From positions 1 to 57,968 of the forward strand of contig CAIZLM010000004.1 of the NCBI GenBank assembly GCA_903933805.1: a DNA stretch of 57,968 nucleotides, written 5' to 3'. This stretch comes from an uncultured Bacteroidota bacterium. GTDB taxonomy: Bacteria > Bacteroidota > Bacteroidia > Chitinophagales > Saprospiraceae. The stretch's first letter is position 1, and every line of letters begins with the position of its first letter. This document shows, one piece after another, positions 17,436-26,252 of this stretch. Below the pieces are notes generated by a model, which saw nothing but the letters and a program-made list of their open reading frames with translations, ran no database searches and was not told where the DNA came from. A program made the position numbers and the translations under genes.

Positions 17436-17476
17436 CACGGGCAAAAAAGCCTTATTAAGGGCCATTTTTGCCCGTG
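17436..17476. other. Long hairpin in the aspS upstream region
   Basis: CACGGGCAAAAA (17436-17447) pairs perfectly with TTTTTGCCCGTG (17465-17476). The loop contains a second, smaller stem (GCCTT with AAGGGC). It lies upstream of the DUF2721 start on one strand and far upstream of aspS on the other, so it is not a terminator for either coding sequence. It may end transcripts from elsewhere or be part of a small RNA. Confidence 0.6.
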
Positions 17477-17558
17477 TAGTGTAATAAATAGGGACAGTAT
17501 GGCCGTGTTTCTCCTTACTTTTAGGCATACCTTTACTGCTGATTCTATCCAATATGCC

Positions 17559-17723
17559 ATGAGACCCGCCTTTCTTATTTTTTTGAGCGGCTTGGTGGTG
17601 TGCTGTTTCGCATGCCGGCAGACAAATGAAGGAAATACCTCTTCGCATGTGCCTATTTTCCGTGTTTCAACGGCAGATCTTCAGCGTGACTTGTACAGAT
17701 TCAATAAAATTTCCGGTTTTTAG
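17559..17723 (+). CDS. Possible small lipoprotein or gene remnant
   Basis: 54-residue frame starting [19 protein letters not shown], a plausible lipoprotein signal with Cys at 15, 16 and 19. The short remaining part contains [19 protein letters not shown], faintly similar to the beginning of mature GldB-type gliding lipoproteins, which are far longer. It could be a remnant or a chance frame. It ends 126 bp before aspS, overlapping no other gene. Confidence 0.3.
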   Translation: MRPAFLIFLSGLVVCCFACRQTNEGNTSSHVPIFRVSTADLQRDLYRFNKISGF

Positions 17724-17757
17724 GTGTGATCTCAGAGGAGCCTTTCATTCCTTGGGT

Positions 17758-17765
17758 TACCTTTG
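17758..17765 (+). promoter_or_regulatory. Candidate -7 box of aspS
   Basis: TACCTTTG fits the Bacteroidota -7 consensus TAnnTTTG. Transcription from here would give a leader of about 75-80 bases before the aspS ATG at 17849. No good TTG was seen at the expected -33 position. Confidence 0.4.
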
Positions 17766-17848
17766 CGCTCTATTTTTGGCAGGTCCTCCGAAATACTGGG
17801 GGTATTTGGCCAATTCTTATCTATCAAAAGGCTCAACAGTCCGACAAT

Positions 17849-19612
17849 ATGTACCGTACCCACACCTGCGGAGAGCTCCGCATCAGCGACATCAACAAGG
17901 AAGTAACCCTCAGCGGCTGGTCGGCCATCGTGCGCGACAAAGGCGCCCTGCTTTGGATAGACCTGCGCGACCGATACGGCATCACGCAGTTGGTTATGGA
18001 TGAAAATTACACCTCCAAAGAACTGTTTGAAACGGCCCGCTCGGTTGGCCGCGAATTTGTGTTGCAGGCCACCGGAACGGTTATTGAAAGGGCTTCAAAA
18101 ACAACTAAAATTCCAACAGGCGAAATCGAGATCAAGGTCACGGCGCTCAGAATTCTGAACGCATCCAAGACGCCACCATTCACCATTCAGGATGATACCG
18201 ATGGTGGAGATGATCTTCGGATGAAATACCGGTACTTGGATCTACGCCGCAATGCAGTGCAAAAAAACCTGCTATTTCGTTCAAGTTTGGCCATTGAAAC
18301 CAGAAAATACCTTGCTGGAGAGGGCTTTATTGAGGTAGAAACCCCCAATTTGATCAAGAGTACCCCTGAAGGTGCAAGGGATTTTGTGGTGCCAAGCCGG
18401 ATGAACAAGGGACAGTTTTACGCCCTGCCGCAGTCACCTCAAACGTTCAAGCAAATACTCATGGTGGCTGGCTTCGACAAGTATTTTCAAATTGTGAAGT
18501 GCTTTCGCGATGAGGATTTGCGCGCAGACCGACAGCCGGAATTTACACAAATAGACTGTGAAATGTCATTTGTGCACCAGGAAGACATCCTCAACACGTT
18601 TGAAGGGTTGACCAAATACTTGTTTCAACAAGCGTTGGGCATCACGCTCGGAGATTTCCCCCGCATGACGTACGATGAAGCCATGCGCCGCTTTGGCTCC
18701 GATAAGCCCGATTTGCGCTTTAGCATGGAATTTTGTGACCTCAGTGACACCGCCAAGGGCAAAGGATTTCCGGTGTTTGACAGTGCGGAGTCGGTGATTG
18801 CCATTTGTGCGCCCGGCTGCGCTGATTATTCCCGCAAACAAATCGACGAACTAACAGAATGGCTGAAACGACCACAAATTGGCGCAAAAGGGCTCGTTTA
18901 TGTGAAAATAGAAGCAGATGGCACGCCAAAATCAAGCGTTGATAAATTTTATACCACCGCTGATTTGAATGTCTGGACGGAACGTTGTGGCGCCAAGCCG
19001 GGAGATTTGCTGCTTTTGCTGTGTGGGGAAGAAGAAAAAACCCGCAAGCAACTGTCTGAACTACGACTTGAAATGGGTACGCGCCTTGGGTTGCGAAGCG
19101 GGGATGATTTCAAGCCGCTTTGGGTCATGGATTTCCCATTGCTGGAATGGGATGAAGATGAAAATAGGTTTTTTGCCATGCACCACCCGTTTACATCACC
19201 TAAACCCGGGGACATCGAAAAAATGGAAAGCGACGACCGCAATGTGTTGAAGTCTATGCGCGCCGATGCCTATGACTTGGTACTCAATGGCGTAGAAATT
19301 GGTGGAGGCTCTATCCGTATCCACGACCGCGACTTACAGGCCCGAAATTTCAAATTACTGGGCTTTACCCAGGAAGAGGCTGAGGCCCAATTTGGTTTCT
19401 TGTTGGGTGCATTTGAGTACGGTGCGCCACCACACGGTGGCATTGCTTTTGGGTTTGACCGCCTCAATGCCGTGATGAATGGCGCCAATTCCATTCGCGA
19501 TTTTATTGCCTTCCCGAAAAACAACCAAGGACGGGACATGATGATTGACGCGCCGGATGGTATTAAATTGAAGCAATTGGAAGAGCTGGGTATTCGGGTG
19601 GTGGTAGAATAA
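17849..19612 (+). CDS. aspS: Aspartate-tRNA ligase
   Basis: Class II aminoacyl-tRNA synthetase charging tRNA-Asp; 587 aa from the ATG at 17849 ([19 protein letters not shown]). The frame is open 41 codons further upstream but without family similarity. It has an N-terminal OB-fold anticodon-binding domain ([19 protein letters not shown]), and motif 2 is around [20 protein letters not shown]. The bacterial insertion (GAD) domain lies at about 290-420, and motif 3 is [13 protein letters not shown] near the end. Length matches bacterial-type AspRS (about 580-590) rather than the shorter archaeal type. Confidence 0.97.
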   Translation: MYRTHTCGELRISDINKEVTLSGWSAIVRDKGALLWIDLRDRYGITQLVMDENYTSKELFETARSVGREFVLQATGTVIERASKTTKIPTGEIEIKVTALRILNASKTPPFTIQDDTDGGDDLRMKYRYLDLRRNAVQKNLLFRSSLAIETRKYLAGEGFIEVETPNLIKSTPEGARDFVVPSRMNKGQFYALPQSPQTFKQILMVAGFDKYFQIVKCFRDEDLRADRQPEFTQIDCEMSFVHQEDILNTFEGLTKYLFQQALGITLGDFPRMTYDEAMRRFGSDKPDLRFSMEFCDLSDTAKGKGFPVFDSAESVIAICAPGCADYSRKQIDELTEWLKRPQIGAKGLVYVKIEADGTPKSSVDKFYTTADLNVWTERCGAKPGDLLLLLCGEEEKTRKQLSELRLEMGTRLGLRSGDDFKPLWVMDFPLLEWDEDENRFFAMHHPFTSPKPGDIEKMESDDRNVLKSMRADAYDLVLNGVEIGGGSIRIHDRDLQARNFKLLGFTQEEAEAQFGFLLGAFEYGAPPHGGIAFGFDRLNAVMNGANSIRDFIAFPKNNQGRDMMIDAPDGIKLKQLEELGIRVVVE

Positions 19613-19646
19613 CGTCATTTGTATAATCGCCACTATCTTTGTCTCG

Positions 19647-20366
19647 ATGAAACACCTCCCCAACGCCCTCACCCTCGCCAATTTGTTTTGTGGCTGCTGC
19701 GCTTTGCTCGCTATATTTCACGGGCAGCCGGAGGTCGCCGCGTGGTTCACGGCGGGGTGCTTTTTTTTCGACTACCTGGATGGCATGGCGGCCAGGGCTT
19801 TGGGGGTACAGTCGCCCCTCGGCAAAGAACTTGATTCTTTGGCCGACGTTGTCAGTTTTGGTGTAGTGCCGGGGGCAATGTTGTACCAGTTGCTGGGTGG
19901 AAGTCAGTCATCCACGGATGTTGTTACTGGGGTATCTTTCATTCGAGTAGAAGCCCTGCCAGCCTTTGTATTGTCTGCTTTTTCGGCGCTTCGCCTCGCT
20001 AAATTCAACCTCGATACCCGCCAATCGAACTATTTTATAGGACTGACCACTCCGGCTTGTACCGTATTGGTACTGGGTTTGGCGCTGGCTGCCCACAACG
20101 ACCGGTTTGGTTTGGCTGAAACAATAAGAGCGCCGTGGTTTTTGTACGGACTCATTGGGGTGCTTTCGTGGTTTTTGACCTGCGAAATACCCATGTTTGG
20201 TATGAAAATAAAAGGTTTAGACTGGAAAGGGAACAAGCTTAACTTGTTATTCATCCTGTTGTTTTCGTTGCTCTTGTTTTTTTTGAAAGAACTATCACTT
20301 ACAGCCACGGTTGTTTGCTATGTGCTGGTGTCTATTGTCAAGAAGGATAAAATCGTAGCAACGTAG
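19647..20366 (+). CDS. pssA: CDP-diacylglycerol-serine O-phosphatidyltransferase
   Basis: Makes phosphatidylserine from CDP-diacylglycerol and serine in the inner membrane, the first step to phosphatidylethanolamine. The 239-aa protein has several membrane helices and a complete CDP-alcohol phosphotransferase motif D-G-x2-A-R-x8-G-x3-D-x3-D (Asp45, Gly46, Ala49, Arg50, Gly59, Asp63, Asp67). The N-terminus (HLPNALTLANLFCGCCALLA) is typical of the class II enzyme. It starts 34 bp after aspS; a TATCTTTG box at 19634-19641 sits too close to the ATG for a normal leader. It is followed by purS after 40 bp. Confidence 0.93.
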   Translation: MKHLPNALTLANLFCGCCALLAIFHGQPEVAAWFTAGCFFFDYLDGMAARALGVQSPLGKELDSLADVVSFGVVPGAMLYQLLGGSQSSTDVVTGVSFIRVEALPAFVLSAFSALRLAKFNLDTRQSNYFIGLTTPACTVLVLGLALAAHNDRFGLAETIRAPWFLYGLIGVLSWFLTCEIPMFGMKIKGLDWKGNKLNLLFILLFSLLLFFLKELSLTATVVCYVLVSIVKKDKIVAT

Positions 20367-20406
20367 TCACATTTGGTAAAACTGCATCATCTAATCAATA
20401 AAAAAA

Positions 20407-20658
20407 ATGGAATTCGTCGCAGAAATTGACATCATGCCCCACACTGAATTGTTGGATCCACAAGGCAATGCGGTGCTTCAAAATATGAAATACCTTGATA
20501 TTCATGGTGTGCTTAACGTCCGAATCGGCCGTCACGTTACCATGGCTGTGGAGGCTGGTTCAGCGGAAGAGGCTCGTGAAAAAGTGGAAGTAGCCTGTCA
20601 GAAATTGTTGGCCAATCAGATCATGGAAAGCTACCAATACATATTGAACCCCAAATAG
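20407..20658 (+). CDS. purS: Phosphoribosylformylglycinamidine synthase subunit PurS
   Basis: Small subunit of the multi-component FGAM synthase (PurS-PurQ-PurL) in purine synthesis, where it holds PurL and PurQ together. The 83-aa sequence has the family pattern with IDIMPHTELLDPQGNAVLQ near the start, then the LNVRIGRHVTM strand and the C-terminal VACQKLLANQIMESYQY helix and strand. purL and purQ are not in the window. A separate PurS implies a short-form PurL elsewhere in the genome. Confidence 0.88.
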   Translation: MEFVAEIDIMPHTELLDPQGNAVLQNMKYLDIHGVLNVRIGRHVTMAVEAGSAEEAREKVEVACQKLLANQIMESYQYILNPK

Positions 20659-20693
20659 TTAAGATAACCCAACCTTTCCTTTCCACCGGCATT

Positions 20694-21359
20694 ATGCTAT
20701 ACATCGTCCCAACGCCCATCGGCAACCTTGAAGACATCACGTTGCGTGCCCTGCGCATATTAAAAGAGGTGTCGTTGGTGTTGGCGGAAGACACGCGAAC
20801 CAGTCGCCGTCTGCTGGATCACTATGGTATCAAGACGCCATTGCGTGCATTTCATTCGCACAATGAGCATGCGGTGGTGGAGCGTGTGGTGGATGAACTG
20901 GCCTCAGGCGCCACCTTGGCGCTTATTTCAGACGCGGGTACGCCGGGGATCAGTGACCCGGGCTTTTTGCTGGCGCGTGCATGTCACCGAAGGGGGGTAC
21001 GAGTAGAGTGTTTGCCCGGTCCCACAGCATTTGTTCCGGCGTTGGTGGCCAGTGGTTTGCCTTGTGATACCTTTCATTTTGAAGGTTTCTTGCCCCATAA
21101 AAAAGGGCGTCAAACCCGCCTGAAATATCTTGCTGCCTTGCCGCATACCTTTGTGCTGTATGAGTCGCCATTTCGGCTGGTAAAATGCCTGGAGGAGCTG
21201 ATTGTTGTGTGTGGTGCAGAAAGACAGGCCTGTGTTGCCCGTGAGTTGTCCAAACTTTTTGAGGAAGTTAAAACAACATCGCTGGCATCGTTGTTGGAGC
21301 ATTTTACCAAAAAAGATGTAAAAGGCGAGATCGTCTTGGTTGTTGCGCCACCTGAATAG
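20694..21359 (+). CDS. rsmI: 16S rRNA (cytidine(1402)-2'-O)-methyltransferase
   Basis: SAM-dependent tetrapyrrole-methylase-fold enzyme that 2'-O-methylates C1402 in the decoding centre of 16S rRNA. The 221-aa protein has the start pattern LYIVPTPIGNLEDITLRAL, EDTRTSRRLLDHYGI (about 33-47), the SAM-site SDAGTPGISDPG (about 82-93) and PGPTAFVPALVASGLP (about 107-122). All are diagnostic of RsmI. It lacks the extra C-terminal domain seen in some members, as is usual for Bacteroidota. It starts 35 bp after purS and is the last gene before convergent proline dehydrogenase. Confidence 0.95.
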   Translation: MLYIVPTPIGNLEDITLRALRILKEVSLVLAEDTRTSRRLLDHYGIKTPLRAFHSHNEHAVVERVVDELASGATLALISDAGTPGISDPGFLLARACHRRGVRVECLPGPTAFVPALVASGLPCDTFHFEGFLPHKKGRQTRLKYLAALPHTFVLYESPFRLVKCLEELIVVCGAERQACVARELSKLFEEVKTTSLASLLEHFTKKDVKGEIVLVVAPPE

Positions 21360-21452
21360 CACAGGTGACAAAGGATGGCGCTGTGTAAATGTGCACGACA
21401 CGCCAGCCTCTTCCAACCACGGTACAGATGTTTCTACCAGGATCCGTTCGTT

Positions 21453-22640
21453 TTATTTTTCCGAAAGCCCCCGTCTTTTTATTTCTTGTTGGATGAGCAG
21501 CAGTTCCCGTCCTGCGTCGCCTGTGACGGATGTATTCTCTTGTGCTCTCCGGATGAGGTAGGGAATTACTTCTTTGACCTGACCGTATGGTACGTATTTG
21601 GCAACCCTAAATCCTGCGCTGGCGAGGTTAAACGTCAAGTTGTCGCTCATGCCATACAATTGGCTGAAGAGGGTATTCGGGTGGTTGTTTGGAATCCCCT
21701 TCTTTTGCATAATGTCAACTTGGAGCAGTGCACTTTCAGCGTTGTGGGTAGCGTTGCAAACGGCCAAGGTATCAAGGTGGTCGAGGCAGAATCGGAGAGC
21801 GGTGTTGTAGTGGTCGTCGGTTGAATGTTTGTCGGGATTAATGGGCGTTTCAGCGCCCTTTTCTGCTGCACGGATACCTTCCTTGAGTAAATAAGCCCCT
21901 CGGACGAGTTTTGCGCCCAGTTTAAAACCTGCTTCACGTGCGCGGTCAAAACTTTCCAAGAGAAACTGGAGTCTGTCCTTGCGATACAATTGAAAGGTAT
22001 TGTACACCACCACCTTTTTTTTATTGTAGCGTTTCATCATCAGCCACACCAAGTGGTCTAGGGTGTCTTGAATCCAACTCTCTTCAGCATCAAAAAATAC
22101 AGAAACCCCTTTTTTGGCGGCATGGTAACAAATGGCATCCACGCGTTTGAGGGCATTTCGGTATTCGATTATTTCAGCCCGGGTGAGTGTGTCAGCCGAC
22201 TGAATACGCTCCAGAAGGCCGAATCTCGCCAGTCCTGTTATTTTAGTGCTGATGATGGGCACACTGGTCACCGAGCGGGCTGCAAATTCAATCGCGCGGA
22301 TGTTCTCGTTCATGGTATGGTTGAAGTCAAGTTCGGTCTCTTTTGCTTCAGCGCCGTAATCGAGGATGGTGAGTGTATGGTATTTGGCCAGTGCCTCGAT
22401 GGAGGGTTGGCTGTCGAGCAAGGTCGTGCCGCCCACGAATTGTTTGAAAATTGTTTTTCTAACAATCATTTCGGCCAGCGGCAGGCCATTTTCAACAGCC
22501 CACAAGGCCAAGCTGGAGCCATATTTTACCAGCCAAGGCTTGTTCATTAGGGCAAAAAGCCACTCCGTTCTTTTTAATTCGTTGTCGGACAGGTGGGCGA
22601 ATGCAATTTCAGTATTCGAAAAATTCAAAGTGGTGGTCAT
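21453..22640 (-). CDS. Proline dehydrogenase
   Basis: FAD-dependent enzyme oxidising proline to pyrroline-5-carboxylate. It has 395 aa from the ATG at 22640 (MTTTLNFSNTEIAFAHLS); this start leaves 2 bp after the aroE stop and is preferred over one 5 codons upstream that overlaps aroE. The TIM-barrel signatures include VSVFFDAEESWIQ (about 200), KLVRGAYLLKEG (about 265) and VAKYVPYGQVKEVIPYLIRR (about 355-374), whose Arg-Arg contacts substrate in PRODH. It is a stand-alone PRODH without the PutA aldehyde dehydrogenase domain. Translation is likely coupled to aroE, an unexpected partner. Confidence 0.93.
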   Translation of the reverse strand: MTTTLNFSNTEIAFAHLSDNELKRTEWLFALMNKPWLVKYGSSLALWAVENGLPLAEMIVRKTIFKQFVGGTTLLDSQPSIEALAKYHTLTILDYGAEAKETELDFNHTMNENIRAIEFAARSVTSVPIISTKITGLARFGLLERIQSADTLTRAEIIEYRNALKRVDAICYHAAKKGVSVFFDAEESWIQDTLDHLVWLMMKRYNKKKVVVYNTFQLYRKDRLQFLLESFDRAREAGFKLGAKLVRGAYLLKEGIRAAEKGAETPINPDKHSTDDHYNTALRFCLDHLDTLAVCNATHNAESALLQVDIMQKKGIPNNHPNTLFSQLYGMSDNLTFNLASAGFRVAKYVPYGQVKEVIPYLIRRAQENTSVTGDAGRELLLIQQEIKRRGLSEK

Positions 22641-22642
22641 GG

Positions 22643-23392
22643 TCAAGTTTGCCAAATTTTCCAGGCTGCATCTGCTTGGAGGTGGAGCATTTCAAGGCCG
22701 TTTTGCACGAAACAGCCTTGTGCCTTGGCTTGGCACAAAAGTAGTGTTTCAGATGGATTGTACACAAGATCAAAGACCAAAATACCGGGTTTCATTATTT
22801 CTGGTGGAATTGGGGGGATCTCTGCCGTGTTGGGAAAGGTGCCAAGTGGTGTACAGTTTACGATGATACCCGATGTAAAGTCACTATTAAGGAGTGCATC
22901 GTAGCTGATTTGGTTGGTTTCCTGTGGATTGCGGGAAACAAACTGAAATGGAATACCCCTTTTTTGCAGTACGTATGCCACGGCTTTAGCGGCCCCGCCA
23001 GTCCCCAAAATATAGGCCTTGGTTGGTTGGTTGGGCCTTTGCATCAGGGCTGGAAGTCCATTCAGACACAGATCAAACCCAATAATATCGGTGTTGTAAC
23101 CAATGCGTTGGCCGGAAGTCTGAATTTTTATACAGTTGACTGCGCCCACAGCCCGGGCTGTTTCGTCAAGTTCGGTTAGAAAAGGGATGACACTTTCCTT
23201 GTAGGGGATGGTGACGTTGAGTCCTTTTATGCCAGGGTTTTGTCGCAACAAGTCCGGCAGATCGGTGATAGATGCTAGGGGATACAGGTCATATTGGGCA
23301 TCGGAGATACCTTCGAGCGAGAATTTTTCCGAAAAATATTTTTTGGAAAAAGAATGGCCAAGTGGCCAGCCGATAAGTCCGAAAGCGCGCAA
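22643..23392 (-). CDS. aroE: Shikimate dehydrogenase
   Basis: NADPH-dependent reduction of 3-dehydroshikimate in aromatic amino acid synthesis. The 249-aa protein has GLIGWPLGHSFSKKYFSEKF (substrate Ser pair), NVTIPYKESVIPFL (about 59) with the catalytic Lys, YNTDIIGFDLCL (about 99) and the dinucleotide motif LGTGGAAKAVAYVLQKRGI (about 124). The most likely start is a TTG at 23392, because no ATG or GTG lies between the conserved GLIGWPLG and the upstream in-frame stop. The product is slightly short compared with the usual 260-290 aa. MITE copy G ends or begins 63 bp upstream, within the expected promoter region. Confidence 0.93.
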   Translation of the reverse strand: MRAFGLIGWPLGHSFSKKYFSEKFSLEGISDAQYDLYPLASITDLPDLLRQNPGIKGLNVTIPYKESVIPFLTELDETARAVGAVNCIKIQTSGQRIGYNTDIIGFDLCLNGLPALMQRPNQPTKAYILGTGGAAKAVAYVLQKRGIPFQFVSRNPQETNQISYDALLNSDFTSGIIVNCTPLGTFPNTAEIPPIPPEIMKPGILVFDLVYNPSETLLLCQAKAQGCFVQNGLEMLHLQADAAWKIWQT

Positions 23393-23454
23393 TTGGATGT
23401 TATTGAGGTGGTGATTGTCCGTTGGGATGATGGAGTATCAAATGTTAAGTTGCT

Positions 23455-23617
23455 GTAACTGGTTAGGTGGCACGCTGTCTGGCCCAAAAAGGTCCAATTT
23501 CCGCTATACTTCGCAGATTTTTTTGACTGTAGCGCTGCTACGGCCTACAAAAATCCACTTCGTCTGGCAAAAAATGGCCACTTTTTTGTCTCAGACGCGA
23601 CCACGCTAACCAGTTAC
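23455..23617 (+). repeat. MITE-like element copy G with exact 8-bp target duplication
   Basis: 163-bp copy, flanked by AAGTTGCT at 23447-23454 and 23618-23625, an exact 8-bp duplication. The central hairpin is CTGTAGC-GCT-GCTACGG with one wobble pair. It lies between rnr (stop at 23658) and the aroE start, both on the minus strand. Confidence 0.95.
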
Positions 23618-23657
23618 AAGTTGCTATAAGTGATTGAAGGAAGATGCGCCTCTTCGT

Positions 23658-25976
23658 TCAATCAACCAATTCCATTTCAATTTGCCGTTTCTGCATATCT
23701 ACAGCAGCGATTCGAACTTTTAGCCGATCGCCCATTGTGAACTGTTTTTTATACCGCTGGCCCACGGCGCGGAGCTTACCTTCTTCCACGATATAGGTAT
23801 CGTCGAGGTAGCGGAAATCAATCAGTCCCTCGGCTTTTGATTCGGGGAGTTCCACAAAGAAGCCCCGTTCGATCATACCACTGATCACGCCTTCGAATGT
23901 TTCACCGATACGGCTTTTTAGAAATTCAGCTTGTTTGTATTTTACACTTTCACGCTCTGCGTCGGCGGCTTTTCGTTCTTGGTTGCTGATGTGTTTACAC
24001 TGTTCCTCCAGTTTGGATTTATCTACTCGGTAGGTTTTTCCATCTAAGTTTCGTTCCAAGATACGGTGTGCCAGCACGTCTGAGTAACGTCGTATGGGGG
24101 AAGTAAAGTGGCTGTAATGGGAGAATCCAAGTCCGTAGTGTCCAATGTTATCGGCGGAATAAACGGCTTTGGCCATGGTTCTGATGGCCAGTGGTTCGAG
24201 GAGTTTGAGGCGATCGTCTTTGCGCGCGGCGCGCATGAGTTCGTTGAAAGATTTTGCGATTTGTTGTGGTGTGTCCACTTTCATGGGGTGTCCCAGTTCA
24301 GTGGCAAACCGGGCAAAATCGGCTACTCTTGACATGTCTGGCAGGTCGTGTACGCGAAAAATAAAAGGTATTTCTGCACCTTCTTTGCCTTCAGTTGTTT
24401 GGTTGCCACGTGGCTGAGGTGGCGGCTGCATGTAGAGGGCTACCTCTTTATTGGCCAGCAGCATAAAGTCTTCGATGAGGAGGTGGGCATCCTTTCGTGC
24501 CTTCACATAGGCTTCCAGGGGTGTTCCGTCTTCGGCCAATCGGAAGCGCACTTCATCTGTTTCGAATCCAATTGCGCCATTTTTTTCGCGCTCTTTGCGC
24601 ATTTTCTTGGCGATTCGGTCTAAATTGGCCAATCCCCAATCGAGGTTTTCGAACAGGGGGTGGGATTTTAGTTCCGGGGAAGTTTTTTGCTCCAAGACAG
24701 TTTGAGCTTCTTCGTAAGCGAAGCGTTTGTCGCTAAAAATCACCGTTTTTCCAAACCACCGTTTTACGAGTTTGTCTTTTTCATCAAAGCTAAACACCGC
24801 AGAGAAGGTCAGCCTGTCTTGTTCGGGCACCAGGGAGCACAGGTTGTTCGAAATTTTTTCGGGCAACATGGGGTTACATCGGTCAACGAGGTAAACTGAC
24901 GTACTTCGTGCATAGGCTTCTTGGTCGAGTACAGAGTCGGGTTTGAGGTAGTAGGTTACATCGGCGATGTGGACGCCAATTTCCAGGTGGCCATTTTCCA
25001 GTTGTTGGATGCTGAGAGCGTCGTCAAAATCTCGGGCATCTTCCGGGTCAATGGTAAACGTGAGTACATCTCTGAAATCGCGTCGGCGTTCTATTTCCTG
25101 TGGAGATATGGTTTCCGGGATACGGGCGGCTTCTGCCTCAGCTTCTTCGGAGTGTTGGAGCGGGAAACCTTGGTTGATGAGAATTTTCTTCATTTCGAAG
25201 TCGTTTCCAGCCACTTTTCCCAGTACTTGGGTTACCTTACCGATGGGTACACGTCCTTTACCTTCTTGCCAATCGGTGATATGGATCACAACTTTATCGC
25301 CATCCCGCGCTTCTCCGCAAGCTTCGAGGGGTACGAAAATATCAGTTAGTATGTTTGGATTGTCTGGGATAAACAGGGCGTACTTTCGGCTTATGCGCAG
25401 TGTCCCCATAAACAATTCGTTGGCGCGTTTAAGCACCATCATGACCTCGCCCTCCGGTTTTCGGATTGCTTGTCCGTGTCGTCTGGGCGGGGTGGGGAAC
25501 AGCATGACCTGTACGATGTCGCCATTGAGGGCACTTTTGAGGTATTTGGCAGACACGTACACATCGGTGTCAAGCAATTCTGATACGATGTACGCTGCGC
25601 CGGAGCGGGTCATATCAACGCGTCCCTCCACCACTTTCCTTGATTTTGAAGGAGGGGTATTAAAGCGTTCAACCCGGTTTTTATCGGGTCTTTCTTTGGG
25701 TGGCCCTGCGGGGATATGTTCTTCCGCTGGAGCGGAGGTCAGTTTTGCGAGTGCTATACCAAAGCGGTTCAGGGAAAATTCAGCCACAGACCCGATTTCT
25801 ACCAGTTGGCGTAAAGCGTGTTCTGCTGAGTCGTGGTTGTTTTCGACCCGGAGTTGCCCGGTGATTTGCAGGGGGGAGAACTGCTTTTTAGGATGGCCGA
25901 GCAGGAATTTCAGGATTTCAATTTGAAGCTGTTGTGCGGTCATTTTTTTGCCGCCAAACTTCTTTTTTTTGGTCAT
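23658..25976 (-). CDS. rnr: Ribonuclease R
   Basis: Processive 3'-5' exoribonuclease that digests structured RNA. It has 772 aa from the ATG at 25976 (MTKKKKFGGKKMTAQQL), preferred to an in-frame TTG nine codons upstream. It contains an N-terminal winged-helix-like segment (KFLLGHPKKQFSPLQITGQL), cold-shock domains, and the RNB catalytic core with the metal-binding cluster FTIDPEDARDFDDALSI (Asp residues, about 320-336). The core also has a conserved YSHFTSPIRRYSDVLAHR (about 655), and a C-terminal S1 domain (FEGVISGMIERGFFVELPE) follows. The usual Lys-rich C-terminal tail is absent: it ends shortly after S1 with QKRQIEMELVD. Confidence 0.95.
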   Translation of the reverse strand: MTKKKKFGGKKMTAQQLQIEILKFLLGHPKKQFSPLQITGQLRVENNHDSAEHALRQLVEIGSVAEFSLNRFGIALAKLTSAPAEEHIPAGPPKERPDKNRVERFNTPPSKSRKVVEGRVDMTRSGAAYIVSELLDTDVYVSAKYLKSALNGDIVQVMLFPTPPRRHGQAIRKPEGEVMMVLKRANELFMGTLRISRKYALFIPDNPNILTDIFVPLEACGEARDGDKVVIHITDWQEGKGRVPIGKVTQVLGKVAGNDFEMKKILINQGFPLQHSEEAEAEAARIPETISPQEIERRRDFRDVLTFTIDPEDARDFDDALSIQQLENGHLEIGVHIADVTYYLKPDSVLDQEAYARSTSVYLVDRCNPMLPEKISNNLCSLVPEQDRLTFSAVFSFDEKDKLVKRWFGKTVIFSDKRFAYEEAQTVLEQKTSPELKSHPLFENLDWGLANLDRIAKKMRKEREKNGAIGFETDEVRFRLAEDGTPLEAYVKARKDAHLLIEDFMLLANKEVALYMQPPPQPRGNQTTEGKEGAEIPFIFRVHDLPDMSRVADFARFATELGHPMKVDTPQQIAKSFNELMRAARKDDRLKLLEPLAIRTMAKAVYSADNIGHYGLGFSHYSHFTSPIRRYSDVLAHRILERNLDGKTYRVDKSKLEEQCKHISNQERKAADAERESVKYKQAEFLKSRIGETFEGVISGMIERGFFVELPESKAEGLIDFRYLDDTYIVEEGKLRAVGQRYKKQFTMGDRLKVRIAAVDMQKRQIEMELVD

Positions 25977-26183
25977 ATTGTATTTGGGAAGTGCGTTTTT
26001 CAACGCAAAGTAACGATAAGTTCGCGTTTTTTTGCGAAAAAGTGGTGTTTTTGATCATTTAATAGCGTGTAGAAATCTACTGTTTGGGTGATTTCTTACG
26101 TTGTTTCGCAGTATTGAACAAAATAATTGTCAAAAATGAACGAAAACACCTTTCTTAAACGTAAATTCCTACCATAAAGTTTC

Positions 26184-26252
26184 ATAACCAGTTGGGTGTC
26201 ACACTGTCTGGCAAAAAAATGCCACTTTTTTTCTTAGGCTCGACGAACCAGT
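26184..26252 (+). repeat. Partial MITE-like copy H, central hairpin deleted
   Basis: The left arm (AACCAGTTGGGTGTCACACTG, then TCTGGC) is joined directly to a right arm (AAAAAATGCCACTTTTTTTC, then TTAGGCTCGAC and AACCAGT). About 90 central bases, including the hairpin, are missing. Its right edge abuts the inverted-end element at 26251. Confidence 0.7.

Larger units (their letters stand above)
17317..17848. other. Intergenic region upstream of aspS
   Basis: 532 bp between divergent genes. It holds a long hairpin (17436-17476), a short frame coding a possible lipoprotein of 54 aa (17559-17723) and a -7-type box TACCTTTG (17758-17765). Apart from these nothing was recognised; no T-box or other aminoacyl-tRNA-linked leader could be identified. 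Confidence 0.6.

Noticed and set aside
17317-17848. T-box or other tRNA-sensing leader before aspS
   Set aside because: No T-box sequence, antiterminator or terminator pair was seen, and T-boxes are not expected in Bacteroidota.
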